In this document: piece by piece, positions 23,721 through 32,818 of the stretch
Numbering within the stretch: position 1 is the first letter of the stretch
Layout: each line of letters opens with the position of its first letter
Source: Ruminococcus sp.
GTDB lineage: Bacteria; Bacillota; Clostridia; Oscillospirales; Ruminococcaceae
DNA: 64,000 nt
Assembly (NCBI GenBank): GCA_015066865.1
Contig: SVNQ01000003.1
Location: 39,689 to 103,688, forward strand
Direction: 5' to 3'
Made by a program: the position numbers and the translations under genes
The notes under the pieces: generated by a model
Databases searched by the model: none
What the model saw: the letters and a program-made list of their open reading frames with translations, nothing else
What the model was told of the DNA's origin: nothing

Positions 23721-23825
23721 ATGTACAGCTTATTTTTTGAGATTATCTCATCTGCACTGCAAGCTGTTACTCAGAAAAATAAAATCATTTTAACCGGAAG
23801 GTTGACTCCCACTGCGCTAAGTTAA
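23721..23825 (+). CDS. Possible small protein (34 residues)
   Basis: A 35-codon frame starts with ATG at 23721 after an excellent ribosome site, GAGGAAGGTAAAA. The peptide begins MYSLFFEIISSALQ, a short hydrophobic helix, then turns polar (VTQKNKIILTGRL) and ends TALS. It follows two hairpins and lies in an AT-rich gap of about 480 bases that otherwise holds no gene. No family is recognised. It may be a real small protein or a chance frame behind a ribosome-like site. Confidence 0.35.
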   Translation: MYSLFFEIISSALQAVTQKNKIILTGRLTPTALS

Positions 23826-24104
23826 AAGATTTAATTTTTCTACAGCAATTCTTTATCCAGAAAAATCTACTGAGCTATGAGAGGGGGGGCTCTGCAAACT
23901 TTCCACACGAATGGATCAGTTTTTTGCTGTTTTTTATATTTTACACAATTTCATCCCCTGTTTCAATACACATTAATCTCATAAACTGATTATTTATATT
24001 TATTTTTTACGCAATTTCCACATTTCTCAAGAAAAGCCCATTTTTTATGTGAACAAATTGTTAAATAGCAAGTTTCTGAAACAAATACACAATTCAGATA
24101 CCCG

Positions 24105-25442
24105 TTAATAAGAAGCTGTTACACTCGTCATATTGCCCGCTGTTGTAAAAATGCCGCAATCCGTGCCATTTGCAGAAACATTAAATTCCATGCCTTCTCT
24201 GATTTCGGGTGTGGACACAAAAATCGTGTTAAAAGCGGTTTCGGATCTTGCATCGAACAGGACATTTCCGCCGCTGGTGATCGCTGCTGCACCGCCGCCT
24301 GCGATAGAGGGCGTGAGCTTTACGGCGATTGAGCGCTGTGTGGAGGTTGCAGGATCCGGTTCAGCTGCACCGCAGCCGATCACATAGACATTACCGCCCG
24401 TCAGCGTAAAGGTCGTCATGCTGAAAAGTCCGCTCTTGGTTTCCTTCGGACCGCCTGTGATATGAACATTTCCTCCGGCAATATGGAGCGTTCCCTTGGA
24501 TTTCATGCCGTTGGTTCTGCCGACCACTTTGAGCGTTCCGCCGCTGATGGTAATGTCATCATTCGCCATCACACCTGTTTTTACGGCATTGATGTGGATG
24601 TTGCCGTTTTTGATTACAACATCATCATCGCTGGAAATACCATGCTCCACGGTACCGTTGACATGGAGCGTGCCTGCGCCTTTGATTTCAAGGGTATCAT
24701 TGGTGCAGATCGCACCGTCATTCGCAGCGCTGCCGCCGCTGACGGAATTGACGGTTCCCTCGATGAGTGTAATGGTCAGGCGCTTTGCGTCATTGACCAT
24801 AATGGCAGGGCCTGCGGAATTGGAGATAGTCACGCCGTTGAGCTTGAGTTTTACTTTCTGCTTGGTGCTTACATTGATCATGCCATCGGGCATATTGCCG
24901 CTGACAATGTAGGTTCCCTCACCCGTGATATTCACAACATTTCCGCTGACAGAAACGCCCTCGCCCTCACAGCTCATACTGTTCAGATCGACAATGCCTG
25001 AAACCACATTTTCGGGATCGGTGGGAGCTTCCGTTGCAGGGGGAATCGTTGCCGGCGGCTCTGTTGGTTTGGGTGCTTCCGTCTGCTGTGGTGCCTGTGT
25101 TGCAGGAGCAGCCGTACTTTCATTCTGAACGGCATCGGTTGCCGCCTGTGTTTCCGTACTCTGTGCCGTAGCAGAGGTCTGTGCTGTTGTTTCGGTAACG
25201 GTTGTTGTGGGAGCAGGTGTGGTTTCCTCTCCCTTGACGATCAGTTCATCCTCCTTAATGGGGGCATCATCGCCTATCTCATCGGTTTCTTTCAGATAAT
25301 CCTCCGGCTCTGCGTCATCCTCCTGCGAGGAAACGGCGGAATCCGGTTCTGACAGCTCCTCCGTCTGCTTTCCGCATGCTGCCGCATTTCCGAGCATACC
25401 CACGACCGCCAGAAGGCACATCCATTTCTTCAGATTTTTCAT
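24105..25442 (-). CDS. Lipoprotein with beta-helical carbohydrate-binding (DUF4353) domain
   Basis: 445 residues. The signal peptide ends in a lipobox (LGNAAACGK); a long acidic then Thr/Pro/Ala-rich stalk (about 25-150) precedes a C-terminal beta-helix repeat region (about 155-445) with recurring units such as DDVVIKNGNIHINAVKTGV and DDITISGGTLKVVGRTNGM. This matches the carbohydrate-binding domain family often encoded with VTC-domain and DUF4956 genes. It is the third gene of that set here, 90 bases after the DUF4956 gene. The start is set at 25442, after AAGGAATTGAGGTA; the longer frame to 25478 would hide the signal peptide. Confidence 0.85.
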   Translation of the reverse strand: MKNLKKWMCLLAVVGMLGNAAACGKQTEELSEPDSAVSSQEDDAEPEDYLKETDEIGDDAPIKEDELIVKGEETTPAPTTTVTETTAQTSATAQSTETQAATDAVQNESTAAPATQAPQQTEAPKPTEPPATIPPATEAPTDPENVVSGIVDLNSMSCEGEGVSVSGNVVNITGEGTYIVSGNMPDGMINVSTKQKVKLKLNGVTISNSAGPAIMVNDAKRLTITLIEGTVNSVSGGSAANDGAICTNDTLEIKGAGTLHVNGTVEHGISSDDDVVIKNGNIHINAVKTGVMANDDITISGGTLKVVGRTNGMKSKGTLHIAGGNVHITGGPKETKSGLFSMTTFTLTGGNVYVIGCGAAEPDPATSTQRSIAVKLTPSIAGGGAAAITSGGNVLFDARSETAFNTIFVSTPEIREGMEFNVSANGTDCGIFTTAGNMTSVTASY

Positions 25443-25491
25443 TACCTCAATTCCTTTCTCTCTGTATTTTCGAAGCATATCTATGACAAAA

Positions 25492-25517
25492 CGACCGGAC
25501 AGATCACCATCCGGTCT
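25492..25517 (-). other. Intercistronic stem-loop
   Basis: GACCGGA / TCCGGTC stem between the DUF4956 and lipoprotein genes; no T run on the coding strand. Confidence 0.4.
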
Positions 25518-25532
25518 ATTTGTAATATCCGA

Positions 25533-26234
25533 TTATTTTTCGTAGATCTTATCCTCATAACGGAACATGGTCAGCGTAATGGTCATATTGCCGTTAAGGG
25601 TACGAAGTTCATCAATGAACTTCTTCTGTTCCACATTATCCGGCAGCTGAATGCTGTAGATGCAGTCAAACATGGAACCAAAATTCGTGGTCTTGATTCT
25701 GCGCAGCTTCCAGCTGGAAGTGTACTTATTCAGTACGGCATCAAACAGCCCCTCATAATTGAGGTTTTCCGGAATGGAAATTTTCAGCGTCATATCGCTC
25801 GCCTTGGGGGCAGCATAATTGGTCAGGTACAGCACATACATCACAAGTGCCAGCAATACAAAGAAGATGAACGCAATTGCAATATAGCCCTTACCGCAGA
25901 TTACACCGCTTGCCATTGCAAGGAATACATAGCTGACATCCTTAGGATCGGCGGGAATGCTTCTAAAGCGGCAGAGTGTGAATACGCCTGCAAGCGCAAG
26001 ACCGCCTGCGGTGCTGCTGATGAGCATCAGCAGGATTGCCACGATGGGCGGCAGCATGATCACTGTCAGCGCATAGCTCTGCGCAAATCCCTCCTTGCGG
26101 TGGGTAATCAGATAGAGCAGGCTGATGCCAAAGCCGATAACAAGGGACGATATAATACAAATCGCAAACTGCAGGGGTGACAGATTCACAATTGCACCTG
26201 TCACGGCATCATATGTCAAAACTGAATCAAACAT
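25533..26234 (-). CDS. DUF4956 membrane protein
   Basis: 233 residues with about four membrane segments in the first 145 residues, including the family's AGVFTLCRFRSIPADPKDVSYVFLAMASGV motif region, followed by a soluble domain of about 85 residues. The DUF4956 family is nearly always linked with VTC-domain genes. Its start overlaps the stop of the VTC gene by 8 bases, so the two are translationally coupled. A role in moving or sensing polyphosphate or in surface assembly has been proposed for such loci but is not established. Confidence 0.9.
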   Translation of the reverse strand: MFDSVLTYDAVTGAIVNLSPLQFAICIISSLVIGFGISLLYLITHRKEGFAQSYALTVIMLPPIVAILLMLISSTAGGLALAGVFTLCRFRSIPADPKDVSYVFLAMASGVICGKGYIAIAFIFFVLLALVMYVLYLTNYAAPKASDMTLKISIPENLNYEGLFDAVLNKYTSSWKLRRIKTTNFGSMFDCIYSIQLPDNVEQKKFIDELRTLNGNMTITLTMFRYEDKIYEK

Positions 26235-27009
26235 GGATCATACTTCCTTTCTTTTTGCTCTGTGCTCGTGTTTCGTAGAGCTGCGTGCGGATATATCTCT
26301 GATATGCTTTTCCATATTTTGAAAAGCTGATTTTATAAATTTTAAGCTCTGCAAGCTTTTTGGAGAGCCACAGAGGCATTGCACCTGTGATCTTCACTTC
26401 CATCAGGCGCTGGTTGGGCGCAATGATCTGTGCGCCATAGCTGGGCTGTGAAAGGGACAGATCGTACCTGCGTTCTGTGATCTGGCGGTCAAGCGTCAGG
26501 CGGAAATCCTTATCCTCCTTGCCAAAAAAAGCTTCACGCTGGTAGCTGATATACTGCTTTGGCACAACGGGATAGTGACTGAGGAACACATCCAGCTCAC
26601 TGAAGATCTGCTTTTGCAGATATTTGCTCATATCCACCGGTTTTTTTCGGTGCTGCAAATAGGCGTCCGCTTCCGCAAGGGTCATGGTCACACGGCGTTT
26701 GGTCACAACACCACCGACTTTTTTCTTGATTTCCAGAAACACCCTATCATCCGGCGCTGCCGGTGAAAAATAACTGCGGAGTCGGATTTTTTCCTTATAA
26801 TAGGGCTTTTCAATGGATTCCCGTATCAGGTAATCATCGGGAGTATCATAATAGATATTATAGATACCGTACTCCTTGCCTCCAATGCAGAATCTGTCAG
26901 GCTCCATATATTTATGTATTTCTTCAAGCAAAGCTTCATACTGTTCCATACTCAGCATGAACTTGATTTCCATTCGCTGAAACGTACTGATTGCCATATG
27001 AAACGACAC
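26227..27009 (-). CDS. VTC-domain protein (polyphosphate polymerase-like)
   Basis: 260 residues. The tunnel-fold VTC domain shows RMEIKFMLS at the start, YNIYYDTPD, the KIRLRSYF basic strand, VFLEIKKKVGGVVTKRR and LMEVKI, which align with the metal- and phosphate-binding residues of yeast Vtc4. Whether it makes polyphosphate is not known from sequence. The proposed start is GTG at 27009, nine bases after GGAGG; ATG at 26997 lacks a ribosome site. First gene of the VTC-DUF4956-carbohydrate-binding operon. Confidence 0.88.
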   Translation of the reverse strand: MSFHMAISTFQRMEIKFMLSMEQYEALLEEIHKYMEPDRFCIGGKEYGIYNIYYDTPDDYLIRESIEKPYYKEKIRLRSYFSPAAPDDRVFLEIKKKVGGVVTKRRVTMTLAEADAYLQHRKKPVDMSKYLQKQIFSELDVFLSHYPVVPKQYISYQREAFFGKEDKDFRLTLDRQITERRYDLSLSQPSYGAQIIAPNQRLMEVKITGAMPLWLSKKLAELKIYKISFSKYGKAYQRYIRTQLYETRAQSKKKGSMIHV

Positions 27010-27243
27010 CGGAAACTTCCTCCGTATGTCCTCCCTCCCTTCTGCCGTTTTTCTGTAGAGGCGCTGCTGCTTTTCATATTCCCATTATACGGAAGTTATC
27101 TTAAAATAAACTTAAAGTACCATCGGTATCCTATATTTTCGCAAACTTTTCATATTTTTATTATGCATTTTCACAAAACTGTTACATTCATTATAGCATA
27201 CAAATGCAAAAGAGTCAATGGATTGTGAAAAACAAATGCAGAA

Positions 27244-27267
27244 GATCCCCGCCGTTAGGCGGGGATC
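27244..27267 (-). terminator. Hairpin after the AGCS symporter gene
   Basis: Perfect 10-bp stem GATCCCCGCC / GGCGGGGATC with a 4-nt loop, five bases past the stop at 27272; followed on the minus strand by TTCTG. Confidence 0.65.
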
Positions 27268-27271
27268 AGTA

Positions 27272-28678
27272 TCAGTTCCAGTAATCTGTTTTATGCGGCA
27301 ATGCAATGTTCTTCGCCAAAAATTTCGGTTCTTCACCATCTTTTCGCTGCTTTTCATAATCCTTAAGCGCACGAACCGCATATTTGCTCAGGAACAGGAT
27401 CACAGGAATGTTGATGATGGTCATGCCGCCCATCAGAATATCGGCGATATTCCAGAGCAGATCCGCACTCAAACCTGCACCGACAAAGATAATAAGCGAC
27501 GCAATGAGGCGATAAACGAGCATGAAGGTTTTTCCGGGGACTTTTCCCATCAGGTGGCTCAGGCACTGATCCACATAGTAAAGATTGCCCAGCAGCGTGG
27601 TAAATCCAAACAGAAGCATTGCCACGGTAATGAACATCGGACCGAATCCGCCGAGGGTCTTGCTCAAAGCAGCCTGTATATAGGGCGCACCGGAAAGTTC
27701 CGCTGATGGCTCAACACCAGAACACATGCACATAAATGCCGTTGCACTGCAGATGAGAATGGTATCAATGAATACCGACAGCACCTGCACCAGTCCCTGC
27801 TTTGCAGGATGGCTGATCTCCGCCGATGCGGACGCATTCGGCGCTGAGCCTACGCCCGCTTCATTACTGAACAGACCACGCTTGATACCGTACATCACGC
27901 ATGAACCGCTGAATCCGCCGAAAATCGCCTCAAAGTCAAACGCTTCCCTGAAAATCGCAGCAAAGACGTTGGGCAGACTGGTAATATTCAACACCACGAT
28001 CACCAATGCAATCAGCACATACGCAATTCCCATAATCGGCACAAGAAGGCTTGTTGTCTTAATGATACGGGAACCGCCGCCAAGCAGACAATAACCTACA
28101 ATAACCGCAAGAATCAGACCAATGATCCACGGAGAGGTCTTTGCGTCATAGAAGCTGTATGCAGAAAATGTGGACTGCAGATTATAGGACGCCAGCATAT
28201 TGAAGCCAAATCCATAGGTCAGAATCAGAAATACGGAAAATACCACCGCCAGCGGACGGCAATGCAGTGCAGATTCTATGTAGTAGGCAGGGCCGCCGTA
28301 GCTTCCGTTCGGGCCGCGCTTTTTGTAGATCTGTGCAAGGGTGCTTTCCACAAATGCCGATGCACTGCCAATAATGGCGATCAGCCACATCCAGAACACC
28401 GAACCGAATCCGCCAAGACACAGGGCAGTGGATACGCCGATGATATTTCCCGTACCTACACGGGATGCGGTGGACACCATCAATGCCTGGAAGGACGAAA
28501 CGCCCTTGCCGTCCTGCGGTTTTTCCATCACTGCACGCAGCTGTTCACGCAGCAGTCGGAACTGCGCAAAGCCTGTTCGGAATGTAAAATAAATGCCGCC
28601 TGCGATCAGAATAATGATCAGCAGCTTACTGTAAAGTACATCGCTGAGCGATGAGACAAGTTTCTCAAAAGTTTCCAT
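27272..28678 (-). CDS. Alanine/glycine:cation symporter (AGCS family)
   Basis: 468 residues, about 11 membrane segments, length as usual. Signature stretches include SSFQALMVSTASRVGTGNIIGVSTAL, GSASAFVESTLAQIYKKR, GGPAYYIESAL and the KRGLFSNEAGVGSAPNASASA loop, all typical of AGCS carriers that import alanine, glycine or a similar amino acid with sodium. Promoter TTGACA-17-TATAAT lies 36 bases upstream of the start. Monocistronic. Confidence 0.93.
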   Translation of the reverse strand: METFEKLVSSLSDVLYSKLLIIILIAGGIYFTFRTGFAQFRLLREQLRAVMEKPQDGKGVSSFQALMVSTASRVGTGNIIGVSTALCLGGFGSVFWMWLIAIIGSASAFVESTLAQIYKKRGPNGSYGGPAYYIESALHCRPLAVVFSVFLILTYGFGFNMLASYNLQSTFSAYSFYDAKTSPWIIGLILAVIVGYCLLGGGSRIIKTTSLLVPIMGIAYVLIALVIVVLNITSLPNVFAAIFREAFDFEAIFGGFSGSCVMYGIKRGLFSNEAGVGSAPNASASAEISHPAKQGLVQVLSVFIDTILICSATAFMCMCSGVEPSAELSGAPYIQAALSKTLGGFGPMFITVAMLLFGFTTLLGNLYYVDQCLSHLMGKVPGKTFMLVYRLIASLIIFVGAGLSADLLWNIADILMGGMTIINIPVILFLSKYAVRALKDYEKQRKDGEEPKFLAKNIALPHKTDYWN

Positions 28679-28713
28679 ATTTCCCCCTGCTTTCGTTAAA
28701 AATGACTGTAAAT

Positions 28714-28742
28714 ATTATACCATGCGTGTCATTTTTTGTCAA
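28714..28742 (-). promoter_or_regulatory. Promoter of the AGCS symporter gene
   Basis: Minus strand TTGACA (28737-28742) and TATAAT (28714-28719), spacer 17, with full consensus boxes. Confidence 0.88.
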
Positions 28743-28947
28743 GGCGGGCAATGCCTCTTGACAGTTCCGTCCGGTATGTTACACGATTACTCCGGCAAAT
28801 AAATATAGATACTTTTTTGGGGGAGCACTCCAACTTAACGGTTATTTTCTTAACACTATTTTGGAAGCGGCCGTCAACCGGTGCACGCTCTTTCTTTTAT
28901 TATGCACCTTCATAGCGGGAATGTCAAATCTATGAGTCAAAACAAAA

Positions 28948-28972
28948 AAGCTTCCGATTACTCGGAAGCTTT
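28948..28972 (-). terminator. Terminator of the lipoprotein gene
   Basis: 11-bp stem AAAGCTTCCGA / TCGGAAGCTTT with a 4-nt loop; minus strand continues TTTG. Confidence 0.8.
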
Positions 28973-29060
28973 GCTGTCAATACATAACGAATTTGATCAC
29001 CATAAAACACGATTCATCCTATTTTATCGTCACAGCAGCAAAAATACCATTTTCCGTATC

Positions 29061-29975
29061 TTACTTTGTTACATCAATGATATAAAGATGCTTCTGAGGA
29101 TCATCGCCATACTGAAAAAGATACAGATAAACCTCACCGTCATTGTGATATACCAATTGATGATTTACATAATAATATTCACTAGAAAAGTTATAGGTTT
29201 TAACGACTTCCTCATCCGTCAGTGAATAGATTGCTACCTGATATTCATTTAATCCGTTTGTTTCCGAAGCTCCGGAAACAACTCCATAAACAACGGCTTT
29301 TGTTCCATCGGGTGAGAAAGCCGGACTTCCCAAATAGCAATTATCGCTGTCAAGCAATTCCGAGCAGTCGAATTCTGTGAATTCGTAGGTATCAAGATTC
29401 AACTTGCCGATTCCTGTGAAATTCGAAATAAAGCCCTTTGAAAAATACAAATAATGATCGACCGTTTTCACAGGAACATAGGCTGAATGATCTTCACAAA
29501 CATCTATACGGAAATCTTCACCGGTTTCAAGGTTATACACTCCCGAACCACCTGTTGTTTCATGATTAATAATATAGTAGCTGAATCTATTATCATCAAT
29601 CATTTCCCCAAACACAAAAAATTTCTGTGTCTCTTCTTTCGGGACCTCAAGAATGGCTGTTTTATTCCCTGATAAATCCTCAAGATAGAGATTCGTATCT
29701 TCGACTATTTTCCGACCATCGGATAAAGAATACTCGTTTCCATAGGAAAATTCCTTACAATATTCCAGATAGCTACTGTTTTCAGGCAACTTCAAATCAA
29801 TTACCTGTATATCATTCATCATGTCATCTGTTACGCTTGTATCATCTGTCATGCTTTGCGCAACGTCGGATGTGAATGTTTCCATTTCTGAGTCTTGTTT
29901 ACCGGAACTTTGTTCACTCGAATTACATCCTGTACATAAAAGCAAAGATAAAGTTACCACTAATAATCTTTTCAC
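29061..29975 (-). CDS. Lipoprotein with beta-propeller-like repeats
   Basis: 304 residues from the GTG at 29975, which follows GGTGG by five bases; the upstream TTG at 29987 is less likely. A signal peptide ends in a lipobox (LLLCTGCNSS). After an Asp/Ser/Thr-rich stalk the rest shows repeated aromatic strands such as FFVFGEMIDDNRFSYYIINHE and GSPAFSPDGTKAVVYGVV, suggestive of a beta-propeller (WD40/TolB-like). The family is not recognised. The gene is AT-richer than its neighbours and stands alone, which may point to acquisition from another genome. Confidence 0.7.
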   Translation of the reverse strand: MKRLLVVTLSLLLCTGCNSSEQSSGKQDSEMETFTSDVAQSMTDDTSVTDDMMNDIQVIDLKLPENSSYLEYCKEFSYGNEYSLSDGRKIVEDTNLYLEDLSGNKTAILEVPKEETQKFFVFGEMIDDNRFSYYIINHETTGGSGVYNLETGEDFRIDVCEDHSAYVPVKTVDHYLYFSKGFISNFTGIGKLNLDTYEFTEFDCSELLDSDNCYLGSPAFSPDGTKAVVYGVVSGASETNGLNEYQVAIYSLTDEEVVKTYNFSSEYYYVNHQLVYHNDGEVYLYLFQYGDDPQKHLYIIDVTK

Positions 29976-30108
29976 AGTTACCACCAACCTCGTTGTCTAT
30001 TTCAATTTTCTGCAAAATTTTAAAAAAACGTTCAAGTCCTGTTTTATGGCTGAAAAGGCAAAATGTCATCTGCGGTTTTTATATAAAAACTTTCGACTCC
30101 AGATACAC

Positions 30109-30135
30109 AAAAAAGTCCGAAAAATCGGACTTTTT
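30109..30135 (-). terminator. Terminator of tRNA-Trp
   Basis: 11-bp stem AAAAAGTCCGA / TCGGACTTTTT with a 4-nt loop; T-rich on the minus strand. Confidence 0.9.
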
Positions 30136-30165
30136 GCGTATGCAGTCTATTTCACCACATATAGT

Positions 30166-30239
30166 TGGCAGGGGCGGAAGGAATCGAACCCTCGTCAAAA
30201 GTTTTGGAGACTCCTATTCTACCGTTGAACTACGCCCCT
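30166..30239 (-). tRNA. trnW: tRNA-Trp (anticodon CCA)
   Basis: 74 bases on the minus strand fold as a tRNA: acceptor AGGGGCG / CGCCCCT, D arm GTTC-GAAT with a compact loop, anticodon loop CTCCAAA on a GGAGT / ACTTT stem with two G-T pairs, and GGGTTCGATTCC as T arm. The 3' GCCA is encoded. The anticodon CCA reads UGG. A terminator follows 31 bases downstream. Confidence 0.95.
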
Positions 30240-30335
30240 ATTGATTCGCCGCATCTCTGCGACTTATATAGTATAGCATATTCCGAATCGTTTGTCAAGT
30301 GTTTTTTTCAATTTTCTGCCGAAACTCCCAAAGTG

Positions 30336-30364
30336 TTGATTTTTCCGTCAGAATCCTGTATAAT
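30336..30364 (+). promoter_or_regulatory. Promoter of the WYL gene pair
   Basis: TTGATT (30336-30341) and TATAAT (30359-30364), spacer 17. Confidence 0.75.
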
Positions 30365-30398
30365 AAAACCATATTCTGTTTGCGGAGGTGAGAGCAGC

Positions 30399-31658
30399 AT
30401 GAGCGGATTTTCAGAGCTGATCAAAAATTTCGACAAGACCCGTGACTATGTGCGCGAGTTCTTCATTTACGGCTTCAAGGTGCGTGGGGATTTCGACGGC
30501 AAGAGTGCAAGAACCTATGACAACGAGAAACGCCGTGTGGAAAGCTGGCTGGGGGATTATCTGCAATACGGCACCTCCGAGCGCGGCAAGCAGGTTGCCA
30601 TTACCGTGGACAGCGGACGCATTGCCTCCAATCCCCTCTACCGTGCCTACGCCTCGTGCAGCTTTACGGATAACGACATCCGCCTGCATTTTCTGCTGCT
30701 CGATCTTCTTTCGGATGGGCAGGTGCATTCCATCCGCAGTCTGACGGAAGGGCTTGCGGATGCATACAGTGCTGTATTCGATGAACAGACCGTGCGCGGA
30801 AAGCTTCGGGAATACGCCGCAATGGGCATTCTGAGTGCAGAGAAAAACGGAAAAACCATCGGCTACCGCATCACTTCCGAAACACCCCGCAAACTGTTCG
30901 GACGCTGTGAGGGGCTTGCGGATGCCGTGAAATTCTTCTCATGCCTGCCCGAATTTGGCTTTGTCGGACATACTCTGCTGCAGGCAGCGGGGCTGGAAAA
31001 TGACTGCTTCCTCATGAAACACAATTACATCGTACATACTCTGGAGGATGTCATTCTGCGGCAGCTGACCGATGCCATCGCAGACCGGCAGCAGGTCTGC
31101 CTTGCCTACATCGGCAAAAAGAAAACGCCGCAGGAGATCAAGGGCGTGCCGCTGAAGATCTATGTTTCCGCAAGGACGGGGCGGCGGTATCTGATCCTCT
31201 ATGATCCCATTTATCAGCGGCTGACATCCTACCGTGCGGATTTCATCAGGAGCATCAAAACCTGCGGCAGGTGCGACAACTACGGTGAATACGCCGCCAT
31301 GCTGCAGCGCAATGCTGAAAAATGCTTCGGGGTGTCCTTCGGAAACCGCAGAGAAGGTGCGGATGTCTGCACATTCCGCATGACGGTAAAGGCGGACAAA
31401 GAAAAGGAACCGTACATCCTCGAACGTCTGCATCGTGAAAAACGCTGCGGTACGGTGGAATGCACGGACGAAGGACTGTACACGTTCACGGTGGACGTGT
31501 TCGATCCGAACGAGCTGATGCACTGGGTCAAGACCTATATCGGGCGCATTGTCTCCATTGAGGGGGCACGTGAGGAAACTGCACGATTTATAAACGACAT
31601 TGAACGCATGCAGATGATGTACAATGGAAGGAGTGAGGAAAATGCCGCTGTTCAGTGA
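30399..31658 (+). CDS. WYL-domain transcription factor with winged helix, first of a pair
   Basis: 419 residues. The N-terminal part contains a winged-helix region (about 100-170: DIRLHFLLLDLLSDGQVHSIRSLTEGL...TVRGKLREYAAMGIL), followed by a WYL domain (about 205-310; IADRQQVCLAYIGKKK, LKIYVSARTGRRYLILYD) and a C-terminal WCX-like extension. Such proteins bind DNA and sense nucleic acid or another ligand through the WYL domain. The start is fixed by GGAGGTGAGAGCAGC before ATG at 30399; the upstream frame overlaps the tRNA. Its end overlaps the next WYL gene by 17 bases. Paired WYL regulators are known as PafBC in actinobacteria; there is no CRISPR array here. Confidence 0.85.
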   Translation: MSGFSELIKNFDKTRDYVREFFIYGFKVRGDFDGKSARTYDNEKRRVESWLGDYLQYGTSERGKQVAITVDSGRIASNPLYRAYASCSFTDNDIRLHFLLLDLLSDGQVHSIRSLTEGLADAYSAVFDEQTVRGKLREYAAMGILSAEKNGKTIGYRITSETPRKLFGRCEGLADAVKFFSCLPEFGFVGHTLLQAAGLENDCFLMKHNYIVHTLEDVILRQLTDAIADRQQVCLAYIGKKKTPQEIKGVPLKIYVSARTGRRYLILYDPIYQRLTSYRADFIRSIKTCGRCDNYGEYAAMLQRNAEKCFGVSFGNRREGADVCTFRMTVKADKEKEPYILERLHREKRCGTVECTDEGLYTFTVDVFDPNELMHWVKTYIGRIVSIEGAREETARFINDIERMQMMYNGRSEENAAVQ

Positions 31659-32643
31659 GGTCTACGGTGCGTATTTCCGCACTGTTGAACGGATTCTCCA
31701 GACGGAAACGATCATAAAACGAGACATTGACACCATCATCCGTGAGGAGGCGTTCCGTGATTCCTTCCTGTTTCTGCCGCAGAAGCTCAGCCCCGATTCC
31801 CCCGAAAGCTGGGGCTTTCTGAAATCGGGGACTGACGGCATTCTCTCCCGAATCACGAAAAATCCACCGCCGCAATTTATCACAACATTGCAGAAGCGGT
31901 GGCTGAAATCCATGCTTGAAGATCCCAAAATGTGGCTTTTCCTCTCGGATAACGCCCATGAGGAACTGGAGCATGCGCTTGCGGATGTCGCTCCCCTCTA
32001 CCCTGCGGATGTGTTCCGCTGTTTTGATGTATTCACCGACGGCGATCCCTATGAAAGCGAAGCGTATCGCAGGGCGTTCCGCATGCTGCTGCATGCGGTG
32101 CGGGACGGAGAAATTCTGCGCATCCGCTTTGTCAGCGGAAAAGGCACGGCACAGGAGGGGCGCTTTCTGCCGCTGAAACTGGAATATTCCCGAAAGAACG
32201 ACAAATTCCGTGTGTTCTGCTGCCGCATCGGGCGAAATGGTATTTCGGGCTACGGCACGATCAATCTCGGACGCATCACGGGTATTTCTCAGACGGGCAG
32301 GCATCTGCCAAGTGACGGTCTGCTTGAAAAATGGCAGAAAAGCCGCCGCTGCAAAGAACCTGTGCAGGTGGAAGTCAGCGCTGAGAGAAACGGCATCGAG
32401 CGATTTCTGATGGAATTTGCATCCTATGAAAAGCATACGGAATGGGATGCACAGCGGAACATCTGCATGGTCAAGCTGTGGTACGATACGCAGGATGAAA
32501 CGGAGCTTCTCATTCAGCTTCTGGGATTCGGACCCGTGGTGGAAATTCTGGGGCCTCCCGATTTCCGCAGGCAGGCTGCGGAGCGTGTTGCGTCGCAGTA
32601 TGCGCTGTTAAATGAATTTCAGGAGGAATCCACGCATTTGTAA
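31642..32643 (+). CDS. WYL-domain protein, second of a pair
   Basis: 333 residues. An N-terminal helical part is followed by a WYL domain (about 140-230; VRDGEILRIRFVSGKGTAQEGRFLPLKLEYSRKND) and a C-terminal WCX-like part that ends in ILGPPDFRRQAAERV. A clear winged helix is not evident, so it may act only with its partner. The start at 31642 follows GGAGTGAGGAAA. It is translationally coupled to the first WYL gene and shares a terminator at 32649-32686. Confidence 0.8.
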   Translation: MPLFSEVYGAYFRTVERILQTETIIKRDIDTIIREEAFRDSFLFLPQKLSPDSPESWGFLKSGTDGILSRITKNPPPQFITTLQKRWLKSMLEDPKMWLFLSDNAHEELEHALADVAPLYPADVFRCFDVFTDGDPYESEAYRRAFRMLLHAVRDGEILRIRFVSGKGTAQEGRFLPLKLEYSRKNDKFRVFCCRIGRNGISGYGTINLGRITGISQTGRHLPSDGLLEKWQKSRRCKEPVQVEVSAERNGIERFLMEFASYEKHTEWDAQRNICMVKLWYDTQDETELLIQLLGFGPVVEILGPPDFRRQAAERVASQYALLNEFQEESTHL

Positions 32644-32648
32644 TGCAC

Positions 32649-32686
32649 ACCTCGTTTCGGAGAAATGCCGAAACGAGGTTTTTATT
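32649..32686 (+). terminator. Terminator of the WYL pair
   Basis: 12-bp stem ACCTCGTTTCGG / CCGAAACGAGGT, then TTTTTATT. Confidence 0.92.
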
Positions 32687-32818
32687 CAATTTGTCAAATT
32701 CTTTTGTTCCAAATTGTGCAGGTCTACGATTTTTAAACGACTTGTCAGGTTTTTGCTCTCTCATGTGTATTAAGGTTGAATGCGAGTTACTGTATCGCAT
32801 CAAAAAGGAGGCATACAC

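Larger units (their letters stand above)
28679..29060. other. Intergenic region between symporter and lipoprotein genes
   Basis: 382 bases. It holds the symporter promoter (28714-28742) and the lipoprotein terminator (28948-28972). The rest is AT-rich and shows no gene. Confidence 0.6.
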
